Shown in pieces: positions 51,720 through 60,568 of a stretch of DNA of 64,000 nucleotides. The notes beneath the pieces are model-generated. The model searched no databases. It was not told where the DNA came from and saw only the letters and a list, made by a program, of their open reading frames with translations. Within the stretch, counting starts at the first letter, position 1. The number at the start of each line of letters is the position of its first letter. The translations under genes were made by a program, and so were the position numbers. Location: positions 186,001 to 250,000 of the forward strand of contig JACKAT010000003.1 in the NCBI GenBank assembly GCA_020634935.1. The letters are read 5' to 3'. The stretch comes from Anaerolineales bacterium. GTDB taxonomy: Bacteria; Chloroflexota; Anaerolineae; 4572-78; J111.

Positions 51720-54224
51720 ATGCATTGGAAACTCCGATCTCAAAGCCTAACTTTTTTATTAATTATTTTGGCAGTCCTTTCCCTATTTCTGCCAGCCCTA
51801 CTTAACCCGTTTTTAGTCCTACATCCCACATTTAGTCCTTTTTCTGATACAATGGTCATCCACTGGTCAAAAGCCCACTTGATGGCCCAAAGTTGGCAGC
51901 AAGGCCACGGCCTGCCCCATTGGACCCCTTATAGTGTCAGTGGCATGCCACTGGCGGCGAATCAATTAGCGATGCTGTCGTATCCGCCGGCCTGGCTCTT
52001 TCTTTTCTTTCCCCTCGAACCTATATTTAATCTGCTGTTTATATTTCACCTGTTGCTGGGCGGTTTTGGTATATACTTTTTACTACGCGAATATCACCTC
52101 TCGACCGAAGCGGCGCTGCTGGGCGGCTTGGCTTTTGCCCTCAATGGGAAGTGGCTGGCTCATGCCGCCGGCGGCCACGTCAGTATGGTCGGCGCGATAG
52201 GATGGATGCCGTGGACACTGCTAGGCGTGGTATTGCTAACACACGTGGATCGTAGCGCATGGAACGTTAAGTGGCGGCCCAAATTTTGGCCCTTTTCAAG
52301 CGCTGCGGCAGAACAAGCCATAAACTTAGGGGAGCAGGCGTTGGCCAATACTCAGACGGGCCGGTCAGTTCGCCTGGCGATACCCTGGCGGCCCGGTTTA
52401 ATCATTGCTGTGTCGCTGGGCATGCAAATTGTGACCCATACTCTGCCGGTTATTTACACCATATATCTCATTGCCGCTATCGTGAGCTGGCATTCTATAG
52501 GGAATTTCAACCAAGCCCGTGAGCAAGCCGAACCGTGGGGCGACTGGCTGCGATCATTTTTTGGGCTGCTGCTCTATTTAGCGGCAGCGGTTGGGGTGGC
52601 CAGTCTTTTGGGGGCGGGCCAACTGCTGCCGCTGCTGGAACTGGTCGAATTTAGTAACCGCTCGCTGTCGCCTGATCAGGCGGCGGAATTCGCGGTTACG
52701 CCGGTTCAATTGGTGATTGGGCTGCTGCTGCCGTCGGCTCAGGGAGGGCATGAGTTGGTTATTTACTTAGGGCTTATCCCCTTGCTCCTTGTCCCCTTCG
52801 GCATCAGCCGCCGGCAGCCGTGGAGTTGGTTCTATGCGGCGCTCCTGGTTTTTACGGTTCTGTTTGCGCTGGGACCGGCTACCCCGATCCACGGCCTGTT
52901 TTACCACTTTGTACCCGGTTTTCGCTGGATTAGAACCCCCGCTCGTATTTTTTTTGTAGGGGCTATCGCCACGTCAGTACTGGTTGGGTTTGCCATTGAT
53001 CGACTGCTAACCACTCGCTGGACAGATAGAGCCCAGCTATGGCTCACGCGCTTAGCCGTAGCGACCGGAGCGACGACGCTCATATTGGGATGGGGTTTAG
53101 CGCTTGGTTTCGGCCAGGTTAGTCGAGCCACCATTGGGCTGGCCATCCTGGCGCCGCTGGGGTTGGCTGTTATTCTGCTACGTGTTCGCCAACGACTGGC
53201 CGGACAATCGACCGTACTGCTGCTGGGCCTGCTGCTCTACATCGATCTGGCGTCGTTCGATCTGTCGATGATGAAATTCGTACCCCTTGACCAGGTATTG
53301 GCTCAAGGCCGGCCGGCCGCCGAGTTTTTAGCCCAGCAACCGGGCCTGTTTCGGGTTTACTCGCCCAGCTACAGCCTACCTACCCAAACAGCCGCCGCTT
53401 ACAACCTACAACTGGCTGATGGCGTCGAGCCGGTGCATTTGTCGATCTATGATGAATTTATGGCCCAAGCCGGAGGTTATGGCAATGCCAAATTTAGTGT
53501 CACGATTCCCCATTTTGGCGACCAACCGCTCGAGAGCGCGCTCAAGGATGTTGAACCGGATTTAAAGCTGCTAGGGCTGCTGAACGTCACCTATCTGGCT
53601 TCGGCTTTTCCTATGAATTGGCCGGGTTTGAGTTTAGTGACTGAAATCGACGGAACTTACATCTACCACAACGATTACGCTCTACCGCGAGCGTGGGTAT
53701 CGCACCAAATTCGCCCGCCGGAGCCGGACTGGCTGGCGCAACTGGCAGGGCTGCCAGATTTAGCGGCTGTGGCGGTGGTCAAAACGGATACGCCGCCAGC
53801 CAACGAATTGATACCGTCCAGCCGCGCCGACATTATCACGTACACGGCTGATGTCATCGAGCTTGAAGCAACAATAGAGACACCCGGCTGGTTGGTCGTT
53901 AGTGAAATTTGGTATCCGGGCTGGCAAGCTACCGTCAATGGTTCGGTCCAGCCGGTTGAGCGCATCGATGGTTTGCTGCGAGGGGTGTATTTAGCGCAGC
54001 CGGGGCCGTATCAAGTGACGCTGCGCTACCAACCGCGCAGTGTAATCTGGGGAAATTGGCTGGCAGGGGTTACAGCGGTGATACTGGGCTTGGTAGTTAT
54101 GTGGCGATCTCGGCTACATACAAAAATTTCTGCACCGGACGGCTTGTTCTGGAGGGTAATATTTGCCGATCGAGACAAGTTAAACGGTGAGAATCCAGCA
54201 TTGCTTCAAAATCAAGCTGATTGA
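51720..54224 (+). CDS. YfhO-family membrane protein
   Basis: An 834-residue protein with about 14 membrane helices and a C-terminal beta domain (about 700-800, WLVVSEIWYPGWQATVNG) diagnostic of the YfhO family. These proteins are GT-C-like and are linked to glycosylation of lipoteichoic acid or other envelope polymers in Firmicutes. The final 40 residues (after GLVVMWRSR) read antisense to the end of the methyltransferase gene, an overlap of 128 bases, and look unconserved in style; the original stop may have been lost. Confidence 0.88.
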   Translation: MHWKLRSQSLTFLLIILAVLSLFLPALLNPFLVLHPTFSPFSDTMVIHWSKAHLMAQSWQQGHGLPHWTPYSVSGMPLAANQLAMLSYPPAWLFLFFPLEPIFNLLFIFHLLLGGFGIYFLLREYHLSTEAALLGGLAFALNGKWLAHAAGGHVSMVGAIGWMPWTLLGVVLLTHVDRSAWNVKWRPKFWPFSSAAAEQAINLGEQALANTQTGRSVRLAIPWRPGLIIAVSLGMQIVTHTLPVIYTIYLIAAIVSWHSIGNFNQAREQAEPWGDWLRSFFGLLLYLAAAVGVASLLGAGQLLPLLELVEFSNRSLSPDQAAEFAVTPVQLVIGLLLPSAQGGHELVIYLGLIPLLLVPFGISRRQPWSWFYAALLVFTVLFALGPATPIHGLFYHFVPGFRWIRTPARIFFVGAIATSVLVGFAIDRLLTTRWTDRAQLWLTRLAVATGATTLILGWGLALGFGQVSRATIGLAILAPLGLAVILLRVRQRLAGQSTVLLLGLLLYIDLASFDLSMMKFVPLDQVLAQGRPAAEFLAQQPGLFRVYSPSYSLPTQTAAAYNLQLADGVEPVHLSIYDEFMAQAGGYGNAKFSVTIPHFGDQPLESALKDVEPDLKLLGLLNVTYLASAFPMNWPGLSLVTEIDGTYIYHNDYALPRAWVSHQIRPPEPDWLAQLAGLPDLAAVAVVKTDTPPANELIPSSRADIITYTADVIELEATIETPGWLVVSEIWYPGWQATVNGSVQPVERIDGLLRGVYLAQPGPYQVTLRYQPRSVIWGNWLAGVTAVILGLVVMWRSRLHTKISAPDGLFWRVIFADRDKLNGENPALLQNQAD

Positions 54225-55101
54225 ACAACTGATAGGGCAGGTCTGCCGGCAAGCCGATAGCTTTATGACCATATCTTTCTGTCAAATCAAGACTAATTTG
54301 ATCGGCGCCCGGCCGGTCGAATTCTTCGATAAGGATCAATTTTTGCCGGGTGACCCGCACTGCCTCCTCTAAAACGCGGCCCGGATTTTGACAGTGATGA
54401 AGCACATAGAACAGCAGCGATACATCGAACCGTCTATTGGCGAAAGGCAACGTCTCGCCATCGTACAGTTGCAGCGGCACCTTGATATCGGGCAGGCGGA
54501 GATCGCGGATATCAACGCCGGTAAAGGATAAGTAAGGATTGTGCCGCATCACATGGCGCAAGGCCAGGCCCGTACCAACCCCAATATCAAGCACTCGTTG
54601 AGCCTGACTGAGATAGGGTTGATAGCGGCGGTGATACTCGTCTATTTCGGAGATGGCCCGGGCTAGCAGTGGGTTAAGGGGCATGGCCTGAATAATGGCT
54701 TCGATTTGACGAATGTGGGGTTGATCGTGAGCATCAATTTTTGCCACCATCTCAACCAGGCTAGCCGGTTCAAACGGGGGATACCCCAAAGGATTAGCCA
54801 GCGTTTCGAGTAAATTCAAGGTTTGGCAGCGACAGCGGGTGTAAGTTTCAAACGAGGAATGATAGTCCACAAGCGAGAGAGGATCGTCCCAAAAAGCGCT
54901 GGACGCCGGTTCAAGCGCCGGCAGTTTGTCGCTCAGCTGGTGTAGACAATGATGGTGCAGCCGTTCCAGGTGGATTAAATGAGTAATAATCTCACCCAAC
55001 GACCGGTCGCTTTCTGGCTCACGCCAGGTTAACTGCTCGGTTGAGATATCCTTAAGCAGGAACTGGATTATATCAAAGTTGCGTTGGAGTTTCCGGTGCA
55101 T
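54097..55101 (-). CDS. DinB-like domain fused to SAM-dependent methyltransferase
   Basis: A 334-residue fusion. The N-terminal part (about 10-155) is a DinB_2 four-helix bundle with the metal-site His residues in ITHLIHLER and HDQPHIRQ. The rest is a class I methyltransferase with VLDIGVGTGLALRHV, TGVDIRDLRL and VSLLFYVLHHCQNPGRVLEE. The fusion might methylate a thiol or other small substrate, but this is unproven. The start is ATG 55101; a longer frame to 55311 would run into the aspS leader and is rejected. It converges on the YfhO gene. Confidence 0.85.
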   Translation of the reverse strand: MHRKLQRNFDIIQFLLKDISTEQLTWREPESDRSLGEIITHLIHLERLHHHCLHQLSDKLPALEPASSAFWDDPLSLVDYHSSFETYTRCRCQTLNLLETLANPLGYPPFEPASLVEMVAKIDAHDQPHIRQIEAIIQAMPLNPLLARAISEIDEYHRRYQPYLSQAQRVLDIGVGTGLALRHVMRHNPYLSFTGVDIRDLRLPDIKVPLQLYDGETLPFANRRFDVSLLFYVLHHCQNPGRVLEEAVRVTRQKLILIEEFDRPGADQISLDLTERYGHKAIGLPADLPYQLFNQLDFEAMLDSHRLTCLDRQILPSRTSRPVQKFLYVAEIAT

Positions 55102-55239
55102 GGTTAAATATCCCGCCAGCTTAATATTAAATTGCTGTCTAATCTTAGGCCATTTCCGATAGATTGTAAAGTTTGCCTTAAACGGTTCTTTTGCATTTCT
55201 TACTTTTGTGTTAGAATTTTGCCAGCCTGTTAAAACACA

Positions 55240-55276
55240 TTGGGGTGATTGCGGCTGCAATCTCCCCAAATTTTTT
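55240..55276 (+). terminator. Terminator-like hairpin in the aspS leader, possible attenuator
   Basis: TTGGGGTGATTGC (55240-55252), loop GGCT, then GCAATCTCCCCAA (55257-55269): a 13-pair stem with one T-T mismatch, followed by A and T6. It ends 18 bases before the aspS start. The nearest upstream plus-strand gene ends a kilobase away, so it is placed to stop aspS transcripts themselves. Confidence 0.65.
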
Positions 55277-55294
55277 GTCATAAAGGAAAGCAGT

Positions 55295-57067
55295 ATGTTT
55301 AGAACACACACCTGTAATGCCCTTCATCTTGAGCATGTTGGCGAAGAAGTAACGCTATCCGGCTGGGTCCATCGCCGCCGCGACCACGGCGGGCTGGTCT
55401 TTATCGACCTGCGAGACCGCTGGGGCCTAACCCAAGTGGTATTTGACCCCGACACCAACCCTGAAGTCCATAAACTGGCTCAGACACTGCGCAATGAATA
55501 CGTCATTCAAGTCAAAGGCGTGGTCCGCATCCGACCGGAAGGACAGGCTAACCCTAACCTGGACACCGGCGAAATTGAAGTTGAGGGTCGGGAACTCGCG
55601 ATTCTCAACAAAGCCAAAACGCCGCCGTTCGACATCAACAAAGAATTGCCGGTCGATGAGATGCTTCGGCTGCGTTACCGCTACCTGGACCTGCGTCGAG
55701 AACGCCTGCAGCGCAATATTGTTTTGCGCCACAAGGTTGTTCGCTACATCCGAAACTTTTTATCTGACGAAGATTTTGTCGAAGTCGAAACGCCTATTTT
55801 GTTCAAAACTACCCCGGAAGGGGCCAGGGATTATCTGGTGCCCAGCCGGGTGCATCCGGGCCAATTTTACGCCCTGCCCCAAAGCCCGCAGCAGCTTAAA
55901 CAGTTGTTGATGGTGGCCGGATACGACCGCTATTTCCAAATTGCCCGTTGTTTCCGCGACGAGGATCAGCGTGGGGACCGCCAGCCGGAATTTACTCAGC
56001 TCGATGTGGAAATGAGCTTTGTCGATCAGACGGATATTTTAGATATTATAGAACGATTGATGATCGGCCTGGTGGACACGCTCAGCGACGCCCAAATTAT
56101 GACTAAGCCTTTTCCGCGCTTGAGTTATTACGATGTGATGGATCGCTATGGGCGCGATAATCCAGACATCCGGTTTGGGTTGGAATTGAGCGATATTAGC
56201 TCGCTGGTGGCCGATAGTAGCTTCAAAGTATTCAGCGACACGGTCAGCCAAGGCGGGCTGGTCAAAGGCATTAATGCCAAGGGATTAGGCGGTTACAGCC
56301 GCAAGCAGATCGATGATCTAACCGACTATGTTAAAAACTTTGGCGCGAAAGGGCTGGCCTGGCTGGTCGTCGAAGCGGGTGAAGCCGGGCCGGTAGCTGG
56401 ACGATCATCGTTTGCCAAGTTTTTGGCCGAGTCCGATATGGCGGCCATTATAAGCCAACTGGCCGGAGAGCCGCGCGATTTACTGCTATTTGTAGCTGAC
56501 AAGCCGGCCGTGACCAATGAGTCGCTGGGGCGGCTGCGTCTGGAATTGGGCGATCGATTGGGGCTGCGAGACGATAATTTACTGGCTTTCTGCTGGGTCA
56601 TCGATTTCCCCTTCCTGATGTGGAATGAAGACGAACAGCGGTGGGATCCAAGCCACCACTTATTCACCGCGCCGGTCGATGAAGATATTCCCCTGCTCGA
56701 CACCGATCCGGGCCAGGCGCGAGGCAAGCAGCACGATTTGGTGCTCAACGGCAACGAAGTGGCCGGCGGCAGCGTCAGAATTCACCAGCGCGAGCTGCAA
56801 GAGCAACTGTTCGGTTTAATCGGGTTGGAAATTGATCACGCTAAGAAACAGTTTGGCCATATGTTGGAAGCGTTTGAGTACGGGACGCCCCCCCACGGCG
56901 GGATCGCCTCCGGTATCGACCGGCTGGTGATGTTACTGGCGGGCGAGCCAAATATTCGCGAGGTGATCGCTTTTCCCAAGAGCCAGGCCGCGATGGATCT
57001 TATGGCCGGCGCTCCGACCGAGGTTACTGAAGAACAGCTCAAGGAACTGCACATCAAATTGCGTTAA
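55295..57067 (+). CDS. aspS: Aspartyl-tRNA synthetase, bacterial type
   Basis: A 590-residue class II synthetase that charges tRNA-Asp. The N-terminal OB-fold anticodon domain holds LSGWVHRRRDHGGLVFIDLR. Motif 2 follows in FRDEDQRGDRQPEFTQLD, an insertion (GAD) domain typical of bacterial AspRS lies at about 290-420, and motif 3 is GIASGIDRLVMLL near the end. ATG 55295 follows AAAGGAAAG. Whether the enzyme is discriminating or also charges tRNA-Asn cannot be told by eye. A terminator-like hairpin precedes it, and one follows. Confidence 0.97.
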   Translation: MFRTHTCNALHLEHVGEEVTLSGWVHRRRDHGGLVFIDLRDRWGLTQVVFDPDTNPEVHKLAQTLRNEYVIQVKGVVRIRPEGQANPNLDTGEIEVEGRELAILNKAKTPPFDINKELPVDEMLRLRYRYLDLRRERLQRNIVLRHKVVRYIRNFLSDEDFVEVETPILFKTTPEGARDYLVPSRVHPGQFYALPQSPQQLKQLLMVAGYDRYFQIARCFRDEDQRGDRQPEFTQLDVEMSFVDQTDILDIIERLMIGLVDTLSDAQIMTKPFPRLSYYDVMDRYGRDNPDIRFGLELSDISSLVADSSFKVFSDTVSQGGLVKGINAKGLGGYSRKQIDDLTDYVKNFGAKGLAWLVVEAGEAGPVAGRSSFAKFLAESDMAAIISQLAGEPRDLLLFVADKPAVTNESLGRLRLELGDRLGLRDDNLLAFCWVIDFPFLMWNEDEQRWDPSHHLFTAPVDEDIPLLDTDPGQARGKQHDLVLNGNEVAGGSVRIHQRELQEQLFGLIGLEIDHAKKQFGHMLEAFEYGTPPHGGIASGIDRLVMLLAGEPNIREVIAFPKSQAAMDLMAGAPTEVTEEQLKELHIKLR

Positions 57068-57077
57068 GGAAGACATA

Positions 57078-57115
57078 AAAGAGCCAGTCATCATCGGGGA
57101 ATGGCTGGCTCTTTT
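57078..57115. terminator. Bidirectional terminator between aspS and the Bat operon
   Basis: AAAGAGCCAGTCAT faces ATGGCTGGCTCTTT with one G-T wobble, followed by T5 on the plus strand and A-rich sequence on the other side. It serves convergent genes ending at 57067 and 57136. Confidence 0.8.
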
Positions 57116-57135
57116 TGATTCAGGTGACTGTTTCC

Positions 57136-57948
57136 CTAATTCGCATTAACTAACTCCAGGGCATCGGCGGAAACCCAGCCTTGAAAATCGTGGCCGGGGA
57201 GGGAGACTCGCCGCCAGTTGTCGTGGCTTTCTAATTGGGTGACTTCGGCTCCGGCGTGAAGATCAAATTCGACCACATACTGATCGGCGCCGCCAGGGCC
57301 GCTCATCACACTAACCTGCTCGGCCACAACCACGGCAGGAGGATAGGCGTATTCATTGTAAAGACGGTTGGCAATGGAGATCACCCCTACGATCAAAAAT
57401 AGGCCAATCACCACCATCGTCCACAGGCTGACCTGTCTAAATCGCGGCAACAGGATAGCCACAACAGCTAGCCCGCACAAGAGAAGCCACAAAACCAAGG
57501 CCAGCATTGAAGCCTCGTTGAGTGTCAGCCAATCTTCGGCGACCCGGACGAAATTGGTCATAGCGCCGTCATTGGCAGCTTCCAACTTGTCTAGGGCTTG
57601 ACTGCGGGCCAGCGCCAAATTGGCATTATTATCTACATCGCGGGGATCGAGACGGTAAGCCCGCCGGTAATTGAGGATCGCTTGGCCTAGATGGCCTTGT
57701 TTGAAATAGGCGTTGCCCAAATTGTAATATAAAGCGCTGTCTTGAATACCGGCAGCGACCATGGTCTCATAAATCTCAACCGCTTGAGTGTAATCTCCGG
57801 CCTCATAACTTTGATTACCGGCTGTCATAGCTTCAGTTGGACTCACGGCCTGGGCCGACACGGTGGAGACCGTTACCACCAAGCCGAGCATTAAAGCAAT
57901 CCCAACTAACCACACCCGTGTTGAAAATAGATATTGAACCATGACCAT
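57136..57948 (-). CDS. BatE-like TPR and SH3 membrane protein
   Basis: A protein of about 270 residues with a signal peptide or membrane segment (about 13-33), TPR repeats (YEAGDYTQAVEIYE, DSALYYNLGNAYFKQGHLG), two membrane helices (about 148-170 and 178-198), and a C-terminal SH3-like domain (VSVMSGPGGADQYVVEFDL). This order is known from the last gene of Bat (aerotolerance) operons. The start overlaps the BatD-like stop (TGATG at 57950-57946); a GTG three bases upstream is possible. Confidence 0.85.
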   Translation of the reverse strand: MVMVQYLFSTRVWLVGIALMLGLVVTVSTVSAQAVSPTEAMTAGNQSYEAGDYTQAVEIYETMVAAGIQDSALYYNLGNAYFKQGHLGQAILNYRRAYRLDPRDVDNNANLALARSQALDKLEAANDGAMTNFVRVAEDWLTLNEASMLALVLWLLLCGLAVVAILLPRFRQVSLWTMVVIGLFLIVGVISIANRLYNEYAYPPAVVVAEQVSVMSGPGGADQYVVEFDLHAGAEVTQLESHDNWRRVSLPGHDFQGWVSADALELVNAN

Positions 57949-59750
57949 CACCGTTTTCGCCGCCGGCTGAATGTCTTTTCCAGCTCATCAATAAGATGTT
58001 GGGTTTCCAGGATAATTGACTCGGCGTCTCCGGCTGAAATCGGGGCAAAACGGCCAATATCAATCTGGTGAAGCAGGGCTTCAATTCGTTCAATTTGCCT
58101 GGTCTGCAAGCGTGACGCCCGCAAGAGTTGAATTAATCCGCCGGTTGTGAGGCCGGTGGTTGGTTTGTTAAGTTTATCGGACAGGTAGCCCAACAATGCC
58201 CGACCGGCGGCAGCAGCTTGTTCTTTCGAACCGACAGTTTTGGCGTCATTTAAGATATTGAGGGCCTGACGTTTAGCTCGATAATCACGAGCAAAGGCCG
58301 GGTCTTTCTGCAATCGCTGCTGCCGGTGCTGCCAGATCTGAACCCCGGCCACTAAGAAAAGGGGGACGATCCAGGCCATCCAATAGACGACCTGGCCGAT
58401 CACGGATAAGGCCGGCCCTACATTCAATGAGGTCGGTACCGGCTTAATATGTCGAATATCTGAAGCGAGCAAATTAACGGGCTGCTCTTCATTGTTGAAA
58501 TCGACTACAGTAGGCAAAGCCGGCTGGGAGTCATCGGGCAAAACGGTAACCGGAATAGGCTCGGTACGAATGGTATTATAGGCTTGCGCATCCGGATCAT
58601 AATAACTAAAGCTGACCGGTTCGAAGATCAGTTCACCGGCCTGCCCCGGCACAACCAACCGCTCAAAGGTACGCGTACCCGTTACCTGGCCGTTGCTAGC
58701 ATCAATATCGGTAAAGGATTTACTTTCAAACATACGCCACTTATCCATTTCAGGCAGGGTTGGTTCAGCCAGCGTTTGAATATTACCTGTACCTTTAATA
58801 GCCACTATCAGGGTCAGAGGATGGTTTACAACAACCTGAGAGTCGCTGAGGCTAGCTTCGATGGTATATTGTCCCACCGCCCCGCTGAAATCTTCAGGTT
58901 TATCCTGTTCCGGAAGGGATCTAACCTCGACTGTGACCGGTTCGGTTTCCAGACGAATATCAGGGCTAAGCAAGCTGCCGGGAATAACCAGGCTAGCCGG
59001 TTCAATGGTGATCGAGCCTAAATTGGCCGGAAAAAGGGCGGTTATAATTTCCGTAACCATGTAGGTGTTGCCGTTAACTTCCTCCGGGTGATGAAGCGGC
59101 GCAATAATCTCGTGGCTCCAAAAATCGGTAAACGAGGGAGGGGTATAATCCGGCTGGCCGAAGGCAAAGCCTGAGGCCTGATAAATTTGGAAGGTGTAGA
59201 TGATCTGTTGCCCTAAAAAAGGGTTTGTATTATCGACTTTAGCTTTAACAAAAAATTCTTCGCCCGGTAAAAGTTTAGGGGCATCCGTATCGGGATTGGC
59301 TTGATTGGGCGGCATGATCGGCGTACCACCGCCAAAAACTTCCAGTTGAATGGGATCGGTCTGGTATAGTTGGCCATCAATATTGACACTAATCGAACCG
59401 ATTTCCACCGTACCCTCGCGTAACGGCTGGAGGCGATATAAATAAACACCCTGAGAGGTCATCTGACCGTTAACAATGCTGACTTGAGTGGAGGCACTAC
59501 TACTAACCACAATAAATTCACCCAAGTTGGTTAGATCCGGCTGAGGAATTTTTAAAAAATCACCGGTCACAGTCACGGTGAGGACCACTTGTTCATCAAC
59601 AGTCAACGTGTTGCGATCAACTCTGGCGGTAATGGGCGATTGAGCGTTGCTGGGAGAGGTGAGTAAAATCGAAAGCAACCCGACCAGGAGTAAAGCAACA
59701 GTAAGCGAATTCGATTTTTTCTTAACGATATGGGATGTGGCGTTCGTCAT
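57948..59750 (-). CDS. BatD-like protein
   Basis: A 600-residue envelope protein with a signal peptide (about 15-37, ending SNAQS), several beta-sandwich domains in the style of BatD (ITARVDRNTLTVDEQVVLTV), a membrane helix (about 425-450), and a cytoplasmic helical tail. BatD occurs in operons with BatA/B VWA proteins, linked in Bacteroides and Leptospira to oxygen or oxidative stress tolerance; the mechanism is not known. It starts seven bases after the TPR lipoprotein stop. Confidence 0.88.
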   Translation of the reverse strand: MTNATSHIVKKKSNSLTVALLLVGLLSILLTSPSNAQSPITARVDRNTLTVDEQVVLTVTVTGDFLKIPQPDLTNLGEFIVVSSSASTQVSIVNGQMTSQGVYLYRLQPLREGTVEIGSISVNIDGQLYQTDPIQLEVFGGGTPIMPPNQANPDTDAPKLLPGEEFFVKAKVDNTNPFLGQQIIYTFQIYQASGFAFGQPDYTPPSFTDFWSHEIIAPLHHPEEVNGNTYMVTEIITALFPANLGSITIEPASLVIPGSLLSPDIRLETEPVTVEVRSLPEQDKPEDFSGAVGQYTIEASLSDSQVVVNHPLTLIVAIKGTGNIQTLAEPTLPEMDKWRMFESKSFTDIDASNGQVTGTRTFERLVVPGQAGELIFEPVSFSYYDPDAQAYNTIRTEPIPVTVLPDDSQPALPTVVDFNNEEQPVNLLASDIRHIKPVPTSLNVGPALSVIGQVVYWMAWIVPLFLVAGVQIWQHRQQRLQKDPAFARDYRAKRQALNILNDAKTVGSKEQAAAAGRALLGYLSDKLNKPTTGLTTGGLIQLLRASRLQTRQIERIEALLHQIDIGRFAPISAGDAESIILETQHLIDELEKTFSRRRKR

Positions 59751-59756
59751 TTAAGT

Positions 59757-60533
59757 TTACCAATCTTCGGCCGGCGGCAAGCCGGGAGCAAAAAAGCCCT
59801 CTTGCAATCGTTCTTGTAAGGTTTGGCTGTCTTGACCTAACGCATCCAAAAGCTGCTCGGCCTCACTTGGGGTCAAACCGCGCTGCCCACCACTATTCTG
59901 AGGTTGATCTTGATTCGAGCCGGATTGGCCATCATCATTCTGTTCGGGTTGGCCTCCCCCACCTTGCTGATCCTGATCGCCGTTTTGGCCCTGATTAGGT
60001 TGATCGCCTTGCTGGCCACCCTGGTTGGGTTGATCTTGACCTTCGGGTGGCGGCGGTTGGCCGCCGCCTTGCTGTTGTTGCTGTTGTTGTTCTTGCTCTT
60101 GATTTTTCAAGGCCAACTCAAGATTGTATTTGGCATCTTGATCATCGGGATTGAGGCGCAGGGCCTCTTTATAGGCATCGATTGCCTCAGACCACTGCTG
60201 CGTTTGAAAATAGCTATTGCCCAAATTATAGTAGGAGTTTTGAGCTAACGCCTGATTTTCCTCTCGCTCAGTAGAGCGAATCGACTGTTTAGTCTGCATC
60301 TCGGCTGATTCGTACTGGCCCTGGCGGTAGTAAGTATTGCCGGAATTGTAGTAAGGCTCGGCCAGATCAGGGTTTTCCTGTTTAGCAGCGGTATAATCTT
60401 CCAACGCTTCGAGATAGTTGTTTTCCTTGAACGCTTCATTGCCCTGGTTATTATAGCGGGCGGCGGTGGAACCGCAAGCAGTTAGCGTAACTAAACCGGC
60501 GAATACTATTGTTAAAAAATAAGGTGATCTCAT
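59757..60533 (-). CDS. BatC-like TPR lipoprotein with Gln/Gly-rich tail
   Basis: A 258-residue protein with a lipobox LTAC at about 17-20, so it is probably anchored as a lipoprotein. TPR repeats follow (AEPYYNSGNTYYRQGQYESA, NSYYNLGNSYFQTQQWSEA). From about 148 to 220 a low-complexity tract of Gln, Gly, Pro, Asp and Asn is present, then a helix (SEAEQLLDALGQDSQTLQER). This mirrors the BatC/BatB C-terminal architecture. It lies within the Bat cluster and should scaffold it. Confidence 0.85.
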   Translation of the reverse strand: MRSPYFLTIVFAGLVTLTACGSTAARYNNQGNEAFKENNYLEALEDYTAAKQENPDLAEPYYNSGNTYYRQGQYESAEMQTKQSIRSTEREENQALAQNSYYNLGNSYFQTQQWSEAIDAYKEALRLNPDDQDAKYNLELALKNQEQEQQQQQQQGGGQPPPPEGQDQPNQGGQQGDQPNQGQNGDQDQQGGGGQPEQNDDGQSGSNQDQPQNSGGQRGLTPSEAEQLLDALGQDSQTLQERLQEGFFAPGLPPAEDW

Positions 60534-60568
60534 GGGTCACGCCCTTTGAGTTTGAATAGAACGCCGAA

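Noticed and set aside
55102..55311. Longer N-terminus of the DinB-methyltransferase
   Set aside because: It would run through the aspS promoter and leader hairpin; the DinB fold begins just after ATG 55101.
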